Source: UBA11346 sp038060575 (GTDB taxonomy: Bacteria; Planctomycetota; UBA11346). Taken from it: a stretch of DNA of 64,000 nt. The notes below the pieces were generated by a model. The model did not search any database and was not told the origin of the DNA. It was given only the letters and a program-made list of their open reading frames with translations. Shown here piece by piece: positions 44,206 through 52,496 of this stretch. A program made the translations under genes and the position numbers. The stretch is from NCBI GenBank assembly GCA_964652775.1, contig CAZZAM010000001.1, forward strand, positions 1 to 64,000. The letters run 5' to 3'. The first letter of the stretch is position 1; each line of letters begins with the position of its first letter.

Positions 44206-45446
44206 ACGAATCCGAACAGGAAATGCTGTTCGACGAAGCACTCGGTGAGGAACAATCACCCGCGCGGCGGCAAGCGCTCAACCGACTGCTCGCGGCGAAT
44301 CCAGCCGCGCGGTCAGCGTGGATTGCCCACCGTCGACTGGCGGTGCGAATCCGCGCGCTTGCGCCCAGTACTGATCTCGGCGTGCGTATCCTCGAAGTGG
44401 CCCGCGCCGGTCGCGAGTCCCGCCGGCAGGCGGTGTCCAACGGCGTCCTGCTCCGTCTGGCCAAGCGCCGGCGACGCCAGTGGCTTATCGGCGCAACCGC
44501 CCTGGCGGCATCACTCCTCATCGCGTTGGCCACCGTTGCCTGGCCGCAACTCGTGGTTGAACCGCGCGTCGCTGATGACCGCCGTGAACAGATCGCCGAA
44601 CTGCATCATGCCGATGGTCGCCGCGAGCCGATCCTAGAGGGAGCCACAGTCACCGCTGAGGCAACGCTCGCGGTGCGCTGGCGCGATGGCAGTGTTGCGG
44701 ATCTCACTCCAGGCACGCAGGTCATGGTTGCGCATGACGGACTGCGCTTGGCAAGCGGCGCGGTTGACTGCTCAATTGTACCACGTCCTGGCGCACCATT
44801 CCACATCGACACCAAGCATGCGCAAATCGCCGTGATCGGTACGCGTTTCCATTGCACCGCCGACGAGCAGGGCAGTGCCGTGTCGGTCAGCGAGGGCAAT
44901 GTGCGGATGGCCGCAGCGGGCTCCGAACTGTTGCTCGCTCCGGGGGAGGCAGCCAGGGCCTTCACTGGTTCAGCACCGCGTCGGGAACGGGTGATCCTGC
45001 GCTGGCCAGGCGATGGAGCCAAACTGAGGAGCGGTGTAGTCGATGGGTCAGGCATCCTGCGCAGCAGTATTGATCACGAAGATGTCATTGGTCGCCCGTA
45101 TATTCGATTCAACACGCTGACCAATGGTCGAGCTCTGTTTGATTGGCGCCCGGGACTGGTGCTACGGGCCGCCATACGCTGCCAGGACCAACGCATGAAA
45201 CACTTGACCCTGCAGTGTTCCGAAAGAAAGGCCCAGATAAATCAATTCAAGCGCCTGACCGTCCCCGTATTGCCTGGTGGGTGGACCGTGGCGACTTTCG
45301 ACCTCGATGGCTTGCGCAGGCCTGAAGGTCAGACCAGCAGGACCACCGCGGATCAGATCGACGCCCTGCTCCTCTACCCGGGTGACAAAGACGCGAATAC
45401 ATCCTTCGAGCTTGTCTGGGTTGAGGTAGTAGAGCCGATGCCGTAG
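44202..45446 (+). CDS. FecR-domain anti-sigma factor
   Basis: 414 residues from a GTG overlapping the sigma stop. The cytoplasmic part (about 1-90) would bind the sigma factor; a transmembrane helix at about 96-112 (LIGATALAASLLIALATV) is followed by a periplasmic FecR domain (about 150-255) with the signature HAQIAVIGTRFHCTADE, VSVSEGNVRM and LLAPGEAA. About 150 residues follow, appearing beta-rich with a jelly-roll-like stretch and no name. It should hold the sigma factor until an outer signal arrives. No TonB-linked receptor is nearby, so the signal path differs from the iron-citrate model. Confidence 0.9.
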   Translation: MNESEQEMLFDEALGEEQSPARRQALNRLLAANPAARSAWIAHRRLAVRIRALAPSTDLGVRILEVARAGRESRRQAVSNGVLLRLAKRRRRQWLIGATALAASLLIALATVAWPQLVVEPRVADDRREQIAELHHADGRREPILEGATVTAEATLAVRWRDGSVADLTPGTQVMVAHDGLRLASGAVDCSIVPRPGAPFHIDTKHAQIAVIGTRFHCTADEQGSAVSVSEGNVRMAAAGSELLLAPGEAARAFTGSAPRRERVILRWPGDGAKLRSGVVDGSGILRSSIDHEDVIGRPYIRFNTLTNGRALFDWRPGLVLRAAIRCQDQRMKHLTLQCSERKAQINQFKRLTVPVLPGGWTVATFDLDGLRRPEGQTSRTTADQIDALLLYPGDKDANTSFELVWVEVVEPMP

Positions 45447-45473
45447 CTCTTTTTGGTAAACCTGGGATCGCCG

Positions 45474-45515
45474 AGTTGCACTCGGCTCGAGTCTGCATCC
45501 GAGCCGAGTGCAACT
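45474..45515. terminator. Perfect 16-base hairpin after the FecR gene
   Basis: AGTTGCACTCGGCTCG (45474-45489) and its exact complement (45500-45515) enclose a 10-base loop, starting 27 bases after the stop codon. No run of T follows, so it is either a factor-dependent end or a palindromic repeat. Confidence 0.5.
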
Positions 45516-45596
45516 GCCCTCTGACAACCTCACCCGCTCTGCGCGACAAGGGATGCTTTGTAAATTTTTGGCTAAATCTTGGACATACGCTTCCGT

Positions 45597-45729
45597 CAGA
45601 AAAATATGCATTGCAGATACTCGCTGAATCTGCGCATCGGCTTGGTGGAAGAAAGTGCATGTCCAGCACGTCTACAGATTTCGCAGATTATAAGATTTCG
45701 CAGCGCGAATCGACATCTGCGGAATCTCC
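45597..45729. repeat. CCGCAGATT / GCAGATACTCG repeat element, copy B
   Basis: GCAGATACTCGCTGAATCTG and the GGCTTGGTGGAAGAA stretch (45597-45664) are nearly identical to copy A at 40157-40224. The palindromic module (about 45677-45729, CGCAGATTATAAGATTTCGC to ATCTGCGGAATC) follows it here but precedes it in copy A. The gap again lies between convergent genes. Confidence 0.7.
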
Positions 45730-45753
45730 GGATAATAATCGAGATATCCAGTT

Positions 45754-47184
45754 TCAGGTGCGCGACAATTCGCGGACCAATTTCCATACCACGCCGCGCC
45801 GCTCTTCGTTGAGTGCGCGAATCGCATCGACGAGGCGCTGAACTTCTGGATCAACTGGCTCACGTACCCGCGGAATCAATGCGGTTGCAACACCAGCATT
45901 GGATTGATCGACCATTTCCGCATAGGCAACTTCGCTCAAGCCGAGCATCTGGCGCAATTTGAGATGGGTTTTTTCGCGCCCAGGCAAATCGCCCTTCAAC
46001 AGTCGGGCCGCGGTCAACACGCTGAGATCCGCCGCCTGCGCGAATGCTTGCTGGGTCAATCCGCGATCGCGAACCAGGCCGACGAGAGCAGCATGCAACT
46101 GATGTTTCGGCGCGCTTTCGGGCATAGCATGAGCAGTGACCCGATCAGTTTCAGGTTCGGCAAATGCAGCCTGCGCTGGTGATGAACGCGCGATCAAATC
46201 TGCATAAGCAGCTTCGTCGAGTTCCAGCAACTGGCGCAACTTCGCATGGGTGGTGCGTCTTCCCGGCAACTCACCCCGCCGCATCAACTTTGCTGCAGTC
46301 AAGGCCGTCACTCCGGACGCCTTGGCAAAAGCGGTTTGATTCCAGCCATTTTTACGCGCCATCTCAAGCAGTGCGCCATGGAATGGATTGACCGCTGGGA
46401 GAATATCGCTTGGCTGCGCTGGCTCGGGGGCGGCAATTGTTTGTTCAAGACTGGCGGCAAAACCAGACTCATCGAGACCGAGTGCTTTGCGCAATGGATC
46501 CAGCACTTCAGGGCGAGTCGGCGGATTACCTGACGACAGAAGTGCAGACAGCGCCAGATACGGAATACCATGCGCGTGGGCAAAGGCTGCAGCGGATTGG
46601 CCCGAAGCAGCGATCCGTTCAGCGGCGAGACGTGCAAGCGTTGGCATTGGGCGTCCTGGTTCTGGCAGGGTTGGCGTGACGATTGTTGCCGCTGGTTGCT
46701 CGCGTGATCGCTGTGCTGCAGCACGGATGTCGTCCATCGGAACGCCGAGTTTTTCCGCTAATAAATCAATGGTCGCCGCCCTCGGTACCGCCCCACGCTT
46801 GGTGATGCTGATCATCGTTGCATAGGGAATTCCCGATAAATCGGCGAATGTGCGTTCGGTGAGACCGCCTTCAAAGAGATGCTTGAGCACAAATTGACGC
46901 AAATCGAGTGGGCCATCACTGGGGATTCCGATCGGGTCGCGCGCGCTGGCGGCGATCACCCGGGCAAACTCATCGCTCGGCATGGCTAGTTCACGACGCA
47001 ATGCTTCGCGATGCTCGGCTTTGCGCGGGATTCCGCCCTTTCCAGCCCAACTGAGTAAACTAGCATAGCCGATATCAAGTCGGGCCGCTACTTCGCGAGC
47101 ATTGGTGTTTTTTGCAGTGAAATGCGCCTGTAAAAGTTCAGCAAGATGGGCCATGCGGGGACGGGGTTGTAGTTGGGTCAACAT
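45754..47184 (-). CDS. Protein with five tandem helix-turn-helix units
   Basis: 476 residues from ATG 47184 (GTG 47196 and ATG 47154 are alternatives; AAGGG lies 11 bases before 47184). Five related Xre-like units of about 65 residues follow each other at about 13-78, 94-158, 182-247, 268-332 and 363-427. Units 4 and 5 are the closest pair (GRRTTHAKLRQLLELDE against GREKTHLKLRQMLGLSE). Each unit has the Q/TxxxFAxxxG(I/V)xxxTxxxLxxxGxxP plan of the phage-repressor fold. A C-terminal helix (about 440-470, PEVQRLVDAIRALNEERRGV) resembles the tail of some Xre regulators. Divergent from mraZ and the dcw operon with an approximately 140-base gap, it may control that operon. No known family has this layout to my knowledge. 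Confidence 0.85.
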   Translation of the reverse strand: MLTQLQPRPRMAHLAELLQAHFTAKNTNAREVAARLDIGYASLLSWAGKGGIPRKAEHREALRRELAMPSDEFARVIAASARDPIGIPSDGPLDLRQFVLKHLFEGGLTERTFADLSGIPYATMISITKRGAVPRAATIDLLAEKLGVPMDDIRAAAQRSREQPAATIVTPTLPEPGRPMPTLARLAAERIAASGQSAAAFAHAHGIPYLALSALLSSGNPPTRPEVLDPLRKALGLDESGFAASLEQTIAAPEPAQPSDILPAVNPFHGALLEMARKNGWNQTAFAKASGVTALTAAKLMRRGELPGRRTTHAKLRQLLELDEAAYADLIARSSPAQAAFAEPETDRVTAHAMPESAPKHQLHAALVGLVRDRGLTQQAFAQAADLSVLTAARLLKGDLPGREKTHLKLRQMLGLSEVAYAEMVDQSNAGVATALIPRVREPVDPEVQRLVDAIRALNEERRGVVWKLVRELSRT

Positions 47185-47322
47185 CGACCGCAACACCCTT
47201 CACCGACCCCGCCATGACCACGCTGTGGATTCGCTCTACCGACTGTTTTTGTACGGAAAAAACCGTGCCAATTGATGCACGTGAGTCCTTATTGACCCAT
47301 TTGTATTTTCGTAACCCCTGTA

Positions 47323-47865
47323 ATGACAGGAATATGCGTTGGTAGTTTGCAGTTGCAATTGATAGAGCGAAATTGCATAACCCGCCCCAAGCGACGCATC
47401 GTGCAACCACTCCCCCCAACCAATCGGCTATCGCCCAAAAATCAGGTGACCCTGCCCCGCGAGGCAGCGGCTCTAGCTGGTGGTCCGCCACATCTGCGTG
47501 CGTTGCCACACCACATGCCCGGACGTCGCGATCGTACGCTGTTTCATCCCGTCGTTGTGCTGATGACGGAAGATGGCTTACGCCGTCGTGAACGACTCAT
47601 CATCAATGACACGACCATCGTGTCCGCAGACAAAACAGTGTTGGTACAAGAACTGAATGCCGGCGCGGTGCCGTTGGCGATTGATGATCAACGTCGCGTG
47701 GTCGTGCCCGCGCACCTCGTTGATTATCTCGTTCTGAAGCGCGATGCGCTCTTCGTGCCGACCGCTGATCTCATCTATCTCTGGAACCCCGACGAGTTCC
47801 GGCGCTGGCAAGAGGCTGTCCCTCCGGCTGGCGGTCTCGACCTATCCCGCTTCATCATCGTTTGA
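47323..47865 (+). CDS. mraZ: MraZ-like regulator
   Basis: 180 residues. The C-terminal half has DDQRRVVVPAHLVDYLVLKR, ALFVPTADLIYLWNPDEFRRW, which matches the second MraZ domain; the first domain (NRLSPKNQVTLPREAAAL) looks more like a plain SpoVT/AbrB swapped hairpin. MraZ binds DNA upstream of itself and represses the division cluster in E. coli. The place at the head of the dcw cluster supports the call. The start is unsure: GTG 47401 would remove 26 poorly conserved residues. About half the family DxxGR motif is altered (DDQRR), so activity may differ. Confidence 0.75.
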   Translation: MTGICVGSLQLQLIERNCITRPKRRIVQPLPPTNRLSPKNQVTLPREAAALAGGPPHLRALPHHMPGRRDRTLFHPVVVLMTEDGLRRRERLIINDTTIVSADKTVLVQELNAGAVPLAIDDQRRVVVPAHLVDYLVLKRDALFVPTADLIYLWNPDEFRRWQEAVPPAGGLDLSRFIIV

Positions 47866-47879
47866 GAGAAGGACCCGTC

Positions 47880-48104
47880 ATGAGCGACCCCGTCTCCGCG
47901 ACCATCACCCACGCCCTCGACCATGTGGCCGAGCAACCGACGCAGGTCTCGACCGACGAATTGGAAGCGGCCCTCGCCGCGGCCGCGTCGCGTCGCGAGG
48001 CGCTTGCCCGTAGCGGCGTGCGCGTGGCTGAGAGTCCTTACGTCCACTTTCTTCGTCGCTTCGCTGCCGAGTCGGTTCCGCCGACTCTCGCACAAAGCGC
48101 CTAA
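47880..48104 (+). CDS. Small protein between mraZ and rsmH, unknown
   Basis: 74 residues from ATG 47880, with AGAAGGA seven to thirteen bases ahead; 14 bases after the mraZ stop. It is helical and acidic-to-basic (STDELEAALAAAASRREAL), without a membrane segment or known motif. It sits in an operon of tight spacing, six bases before rsmH, so it is probably real. The division cluster of E. coli has no gene at this place. Confidence 0.7.
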   Translation: MSDPVSATITHALDHVAEQPTQVSTDELEAALAAAASRREALARSGVRVAESPYVHFLRRFAAESVPPTLAQSA

Positions 48105-48110
48105 TCCAGC

Positions 48111-48989
48111 GTGTCCGGTCGCCCCCATACGAGTGTCATGCTCGCCGAGGTGACCGGGCTGCTCTCGCCAGCTCCCGGCCGTCGATTCCTCGACTGCACC
48201 CTGGGTGCTGGTGGGCACACCGAAGCTCTGCTCGCCGCAGGAGCCGAGGTGCATGGGATCGATCGGGATCCGCGCGCCCGTGAGCTCGCGCAACAACGGC
48301 TCGCCGGTTTTGCCAACCGGTTGACCGTGGGCGGCGGAACATTCTCCACGGCAGCCGAAAGGCTGATCGCGGAGGGTGTTCGTTTTCATGGCGTTATCGC
48401 TGACCTGGGGGTTTCAAGCATGCAAATCGACGCTGAAGGACGCGGCTTTTCGCTACGCGATACCGTCAGCGCCGACATGCGTATGGGCGATGGTTGCGCG
48501 AGCGACGCACTGGAATTGATCGACTCGCTGCACGAAACCGACCTCGCCGACATCATCTTCCGTTACGGCGAGGAACGCCTCTCGCGTCGCATCGCCAGTG
48601 GCCTCAAACGCGCCCGCACCGCCGGCGTTACCTCCTCGGCTGGACTCGCCGAAGCTATTCGCCGCTGCGTCCCCGGCCACCAACCACGTCATCCTGCGCT
48701 GCGTACGTTCCAAGCTCTGCGCATCGCGGTGAACGACGAGATGGGTGAACTCGAACGTCTACTCGCCGCGTTGCCCAAACTGGTGCAGCCGAGTGGCCGC
48801 GCGGTGGTTATTTCATTTCACAGCCTCGAGGATCGCCAAGTGAAACTCGCCCAGCGCGCGCAGCACGCCGCGCATGTCTGGGCTGAGATCAGCCGCCGGG
48901 TGGTTACTCCCTCCGAATCCGAGATCGAAGCCAATCCCAGGTCGCACAGCGCCAAGTTGCGCTGGGCCCTGGCCAAGGAAGCCGCATGA
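48111..48989 (+). CDS. rsmH: 16S rRNA (cytosine-1402-N4)-methyltransferase RsmH
   Basis: 292 residues from GTG 48111. It methylates N4 of C1402 in 16S rRNA with SAM. It has the HTSVMLAEV start, the SAM-binding LDCTLGAGGHTEALL and GIDRDPRA, IADLGVSSMQID, and FQALRIAVNDEM and VVISFHSLEDR, all diagnostic. The stop overlaps the next gene start by four bases. Confidence 0.96.
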   Translation: MSGRPHTSVMLAEVTGLLSPAPGRRFLDCTLGAGGHTEALLAAGAEVHGIDRDPRARELAQQRLAGFANRLTVGGGTFSTAAERLIAEGVRFHGVIADLGVSSMQIDAEGRGFSLRDTVSADMRMGDGCASDALELIDSLHETDLADIIFRYGEERLSRRIASGLKRARTAGVTSSAGLAEAIRRCVPGHQPRHPALRTFQALRIAVNDEMGELERLLAALPKLVQPSGRAVVISFHSLEDRQVKLAQRAQHAAHVWAEISRRVVTPSESEIEANPRSHSAKLRWALAKEAA

Positions 48990-49264
48990 ATCCCACGCCG
49001 AATTCCCGCTTCCATCTCATCCTTGCAGCATGCTGGATCGGCACGGCGGCATGGCTGGCGATCGCCATTGCTATTGCCAGTGGCGAAAAAACCTCGCTCG
49101 AACGCAAGCGTGGCGCGGAATTCAAAGAGCGCCGTGAACTAGTATCTCAGCACGAGCGTCTGCGCAGCGAGATCGGCTGGCTGGGCAGTGCGCCTTCGAT
49201 CGAACAAGCCGTCGCTCGCCTGGGTTTGCCCATCGCACCGCCAGCGAGGCTTGCCTCGCGGTGA
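48986..49264 (+). CDS. ftsL: FtsL-like division protein
   Basis: 92 residues. A short cytoplasmic part, a transmembrane helix (about 11-32: ILAACWIGTAAWLAIAIAIA) and a coiled coil (about 33-70) match FtsL, which forms the FtsQLB complex and helps to recruit and activate FtsW/FtsI. FtsL is poorly conserved, so the call rests on size, topology and its place between rsmH and ftsI with four-base overlaps on both sides. Confidence 0.8.
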   Translation: MNPTPNSRFHLILAACWIGTAAWLAIAIAIASGEKTSLERKRGAEFKERRELVSQHERLRSEIGWLGSAPSIEQAVARLGLPIAPPARLASR

Positions 49265-51054
49265 ACGGTTACATTCCCCCTCCTCGACTCTGGCGCGTCG
49301 GCCTCCTGCTACTCGTCTTTGTCTGTCTCTTCGGCGTACTTGGCTTCCGGCTGCATCGACTGCAGATCGAAGAGGGCGGTCATCTCGCGCATATAGCTGA
49401 GAAACAGCGGGTTCGCACGTGGATTCTACCAGCGTCACGTGGTTCGATGTTCGACGCCAGCGGCGCCCCAATCGTGGTGTCGCAATCGTTATGGACGTTG
49501 AGTTGCGATCCCAAGCAAATGACCGATCGCCTGCGGGCGACGGTTGAAATCAACCGCATCGTTCCTGAGGTCAGCCGCGATGCTCTGCGTACGCAATTCG
49601 AATGCGGGAAAGATGGACGCACACTGCGCCGCGGACTCAATGATGAACAAGCGAAGGCCATCATTGGCCTCAAACTCGTCGGCGTCGAACTGAAGCGCGA
49701 ATTCGCCCGCACCTATCCCGGCGGAGCAATCGCTCCACACATCGTCGGCTTCACCAATGCTGACGGCAAGGGTTCCGCTGGAATTGAACAGACGCTTGAT
49801 GCACGCCTCGCTGGGACTGATGGAAAGGAAACACTGCAAATTGACGGCCGGGGTCGGCCAATCATGTCGACTGGCGGCACCAGCATTGCTCCGGTCCCAG
49901 GGGCCAACATCCAATTGACCATCGCCGTTGCAGTTCAACAGCGGCTCGAAGCTGTCCTCGATGAGGCTGGTGCCAAGCATCGACCGATCGGCATTGCTGG
50001 CCTCGTGATTCGCCCTTCGACTGGCGAGATTGTGGCGATGGCGAGTTGGCCGAGCTTCGACCTCAATGATCGCGCAACGTTTTCGCCTGAGGCAATCAGC
50101 AATCGTGCTGTGCAGATGGTCTATGAACCTGGCTCGACCCTAAAGCCGCTGGTTGCCGGTGCTGCGGTGTCGGAAGGACTCGTCACGTTCCAAACCGCCA
50201 TCTTCTGCGAAAATGGTCGCTGGACATATCGGGTCGGAAAATCTGCACGCACGATTTCTGATCATAGCTTCAAGGATGGCGGCCACGGCAACCTGACGAT
50301 CACTCAGGGCATTGCGCTATCAGACAACATTTTAATGGCCAAACTCGGCCTCAAACTCGGCCCATCGCTCCTCCACGACTGGGTATCCTCGTTCCGCTTC
50401 GGTCATAAACTTGGTATCTGTCTGCCCGGCGAAGGCGCTGGTATCATGGGCGCAAAGTCGGCATGGAATCAACTCGGCGCGTGCATGTCGGTGCCGATGG
50501 GGCACGAAATCGCGGTAACGCCACTGCAATTAGCCATGGCCCATGCCGGCATCGCCAATCGTGGTCGATGGAACCCACCGATGCTAGTAAAACGCATGTG
50601 GACCGAAGGCGATGGAGGTAGCAAAGAACAGGAACTCCCGGCCAGATCAGAATCCGCGCACATATTCTCCGATGCCCACGCCGCCGAAATCGAACAGGCG
50701 ATGACCCACACGATGACCGAGGGCACTGGCAAGGACGCCAAGCTCGATGGTTATATCGCTGCGGGCAAGACCGGCACGACAATGAAGTTGGTCGAGGGCA
50801 AATATTCCGACACCCATCACGTCGGTTCGTTCGTGTGCTGGGCGCCAGCGCAACCCAACGCCGACGTGCGCGAAAAACTGCTCTGCCTGATTTCGGTCGA
50901 TGACCCATCGCAAAACGGTTACTACGGTTCCGAAGTCGCCGCGCCCTACGTGCAAAAGGTCCTGCAATTCGCGCTCGAACACGATCGGGTTGGCAAGGTC
51001 GTCAACCCTCCTGCCGACAAACCGAAAGTCGATCGGATGAAGTCGCGGCGATGA
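49261..51054 (+). CDS. ftsI: Septal peptidoglycan transpeptidase FtsI (class B penicillin-binding protein)
   Basis: 597 residues. One N-terminal membrane anchor (about 12-27) leads to a dimerisation domain with RGSMFDASGAPI, then the transpeptidase domain with the catalytic Ser in YEPGSTLKPL (Ser292), SDN (Ser354) and KTGTT (Lys503). It makes 4,3 cross-links at the septum, together with FtsW. The length is normal and all three active-site motifs are intact, so it should be functional and beta-lactam-binding. Confidence 0.94.
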   Translation: MNGYIPPPRLWRVGLLLLVFVCLFGVLGFRLHRLQIEEGGHLAHIAEKQRVRTWILPASRGSMFDASGAPIVVSQSLWTLSCDPKQMTDRLRATVEINRIVPEVSRDALRTQFECGKDGRTLRRGLNDEQAKAIIGLKLVGVELKREFARTYPGGAIAPHIVGFTNADGKGSAGIEQTLDARLAGTDGKETLQIDGRGRPIMSTGGTSIAPVPGANIQLTIAVAVQQRLEAVLDEAGAKHRPIGIAGLVIRPSTGEIVAMASWPSFDLNDRATFSPEAISNRAVQMVYEPGSTLKPLVAGAAVSEGLVTFQTAIFCENGRWTYRVGKSARTISDHSFKDGGHGNLTITQGIALSDNILMAKLGLKLGPSLLHDWVSSFRFGHKLGICLPGEGAGIMGAKSAWNQLGACMSVPMGHEIAVTPLQLAMAHAGIANRGRWNPPMLVKRMWTEGDGGSKEQELPARSESAHIFSDAHAAEIEQAMTHTMTEGTGKDAKLDGYIAAGKTGTTMKLVEGKYSDTHHVGSFVCWAPAQPNADVREKLLCLISVDDPSQNGYYGSEVAAPYVQKVLQFALEHDRVGKVVNPPADKPKVDRMKSRR

Positions 51055-52496
51055 AACTGCACACCCTGTTTGCTGATCAGGCCTTACTGGCCCCACCAGA
51101 CTGGATCACGCCGGCGGAGCTCGCCGGCGTCGCTCGTGACAGCCGGCTGGTTGGCGCTGGCCAAGCCTATGTCGCTCAGGCTGCAACCAGCGAACGCCGC
51201 ACGCACATCGCCGAAGCTCGTCGACGCGGCGCAGCGCTGATCATATCTGAAGACGAGCCGACTGCCGGCATGTTGCGCACCGCGCACGCACGCTGGGCCT
51301 TTGCGCGCGCCTCGTGCGCCGCTCATGGCTGCGACACGCTGCCCTTCCCGCTGGTCGCAGCAACCGGAACCAAGGGGAAAAGCACTATCACGCACCTTGC
51401 GTGGTGGGCGCTCGGCGCCGGTGCTGCCCGCATCGGCACGATCGGCTGGCATGACGGCGTTGGCGAACGGCCGAATACGCAAACCACGCCACCGCCCGAA
51501 GAATTACACGCATTTCTCGCCGGACTACCGACGACCTGTCCTGGCGTCGCGTTCGAAGCCAGTTCGCATGGTCTTGATCAGCATCGCCTCGCCGGTCTGC
51601 AACTGGCCGGCCTCGCGGTCAGCAATCTTGGCCACGATCATCTCGATTATCACGGCTCGCAGGCGGCATACGTGCACGCCAAACTGCGCGCCGCGCGCTT
51701 GCTTCGCACGGACGGCCTGTGCGTCATCAACGCTGACGACGAAGGTTGCCATCTCTTCGCCCACGCGGCGCAGGCTGCCAGCGCACGCGTGATCGCCCTC
51801 AGCGTCGGACGCGGTGGCCATCCCCATGTGCCCGGCGCAGAATCAGCCACGGTGTTCCGTCGCGGTCCATCGTGGGTGCTTGATGCGCCAGGCGAGGAAG
51901 TCGATCTTCCCGTCATGCTGCCTGGCGGATTCAACGCCTGGAATGCGGCCAGCGCCGTGCTCCTCGCCCACGCAGCTGGCGTTCCGCTGCATACCGCAGC
52001 CGAACGTATGGCCGATGCCCCGGCGGTTCCGGGACGCCTTGAACTCCTCGCGCAGTGCCCAGCGACGTATGTCGATTATGCACACACCTCCGAGAGCCTT
52101 GCCGCCGCTATCCAAGCGCTGCGCGAAACGCTGCCGGGCAAGCGTTTGATTGTCACCTTCGGCTGCGGCGGCGACCGCGATCGCAGCAAACGTCCACTGA
52201 TGGGCGCGGCGGCGACAACTGCCGATGCGATTGTGCTCACCAATGACAATCCTCGGTCCGAAAATCCAGACGCCATAATTGCGGAAATCCGCGCTGGATT
52301 TCCGGTTGGCCAGATCTCTCACGTCGAATTGGATCGCGGACGTGCGATTGCACTCGCACGTGCGCTCGCCGGACCCGATGGCGTGGTCCTGGTCGCTGGC
52401 AAAGGCCACGAGAGCGAACAGAAGTTTCACGATCGCACCGTGCCCTGGGACGACCGCGCCTTCGTGCGTGGACTCGCCACCGGTTCCAGATCATGA
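51051..52496 (+). CDS. murE: UDP-MurNAc-L-Ala-D-Glu:meso-diaminopimelate ligase
   Basis: 481 residues. It adds the third peptide residue to the peptidoglycan precursor in the cytoplasm. The ATP loop is AATGTKGKSTITH (about 104-116), a carbamylated-lysine region follows, and DNPRSENP (about 399-406) is the motif that marks meso-diaminopimelate rather than lysine as substrate. The start overlaps ftsI by four bases. Confidence 0.95.
   Translation: MKLHTLFADQALLAPPDWITPAELAGVARDSRLVGAGQAYVAQAATSERRTHIAEARRRGAALIISEDEPTAGMLRTAHARWAFARASCAAHGCDTLPFPLVAATGTKGKSTITHLAWWALGAGAARIGTIGWHDGVGERPNTQTTPPPEELHAFLAGLPTTCPGVAFEASSHGLDQHRLAGLQLAGLAVSNLGHDHLDYHGSQAAYVHAKLRAARLLRTDGLCVINADDEGCHLFAHAAQAASARVIALSVGRGGHPHVPGAESATVFRRGPSWVLDAPGEEVDLPVMLPGGFNAWNAASAVLLAHAAGVPLHTAAERMADAPAVPGRLELLAQCPATYVDYAHTSESLAAAIQALRETLPGKRLIVTFGCGGDRDRSKRPLMGAAATTADAIVLTNDNPRSENPDAIIAEIRAGFPVGQISHVELDRGRAIALARALAGPDGVVLVAGKGHESEQKFHDRTVPWDDRAFVRGLATGSRS

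Noticed and set aside
45474..45515. Possible IS end or attachment site
   Set aside because: The hairpin is single, no partner site or integrase was seen, and its place after a stop codon fits a transcription end.
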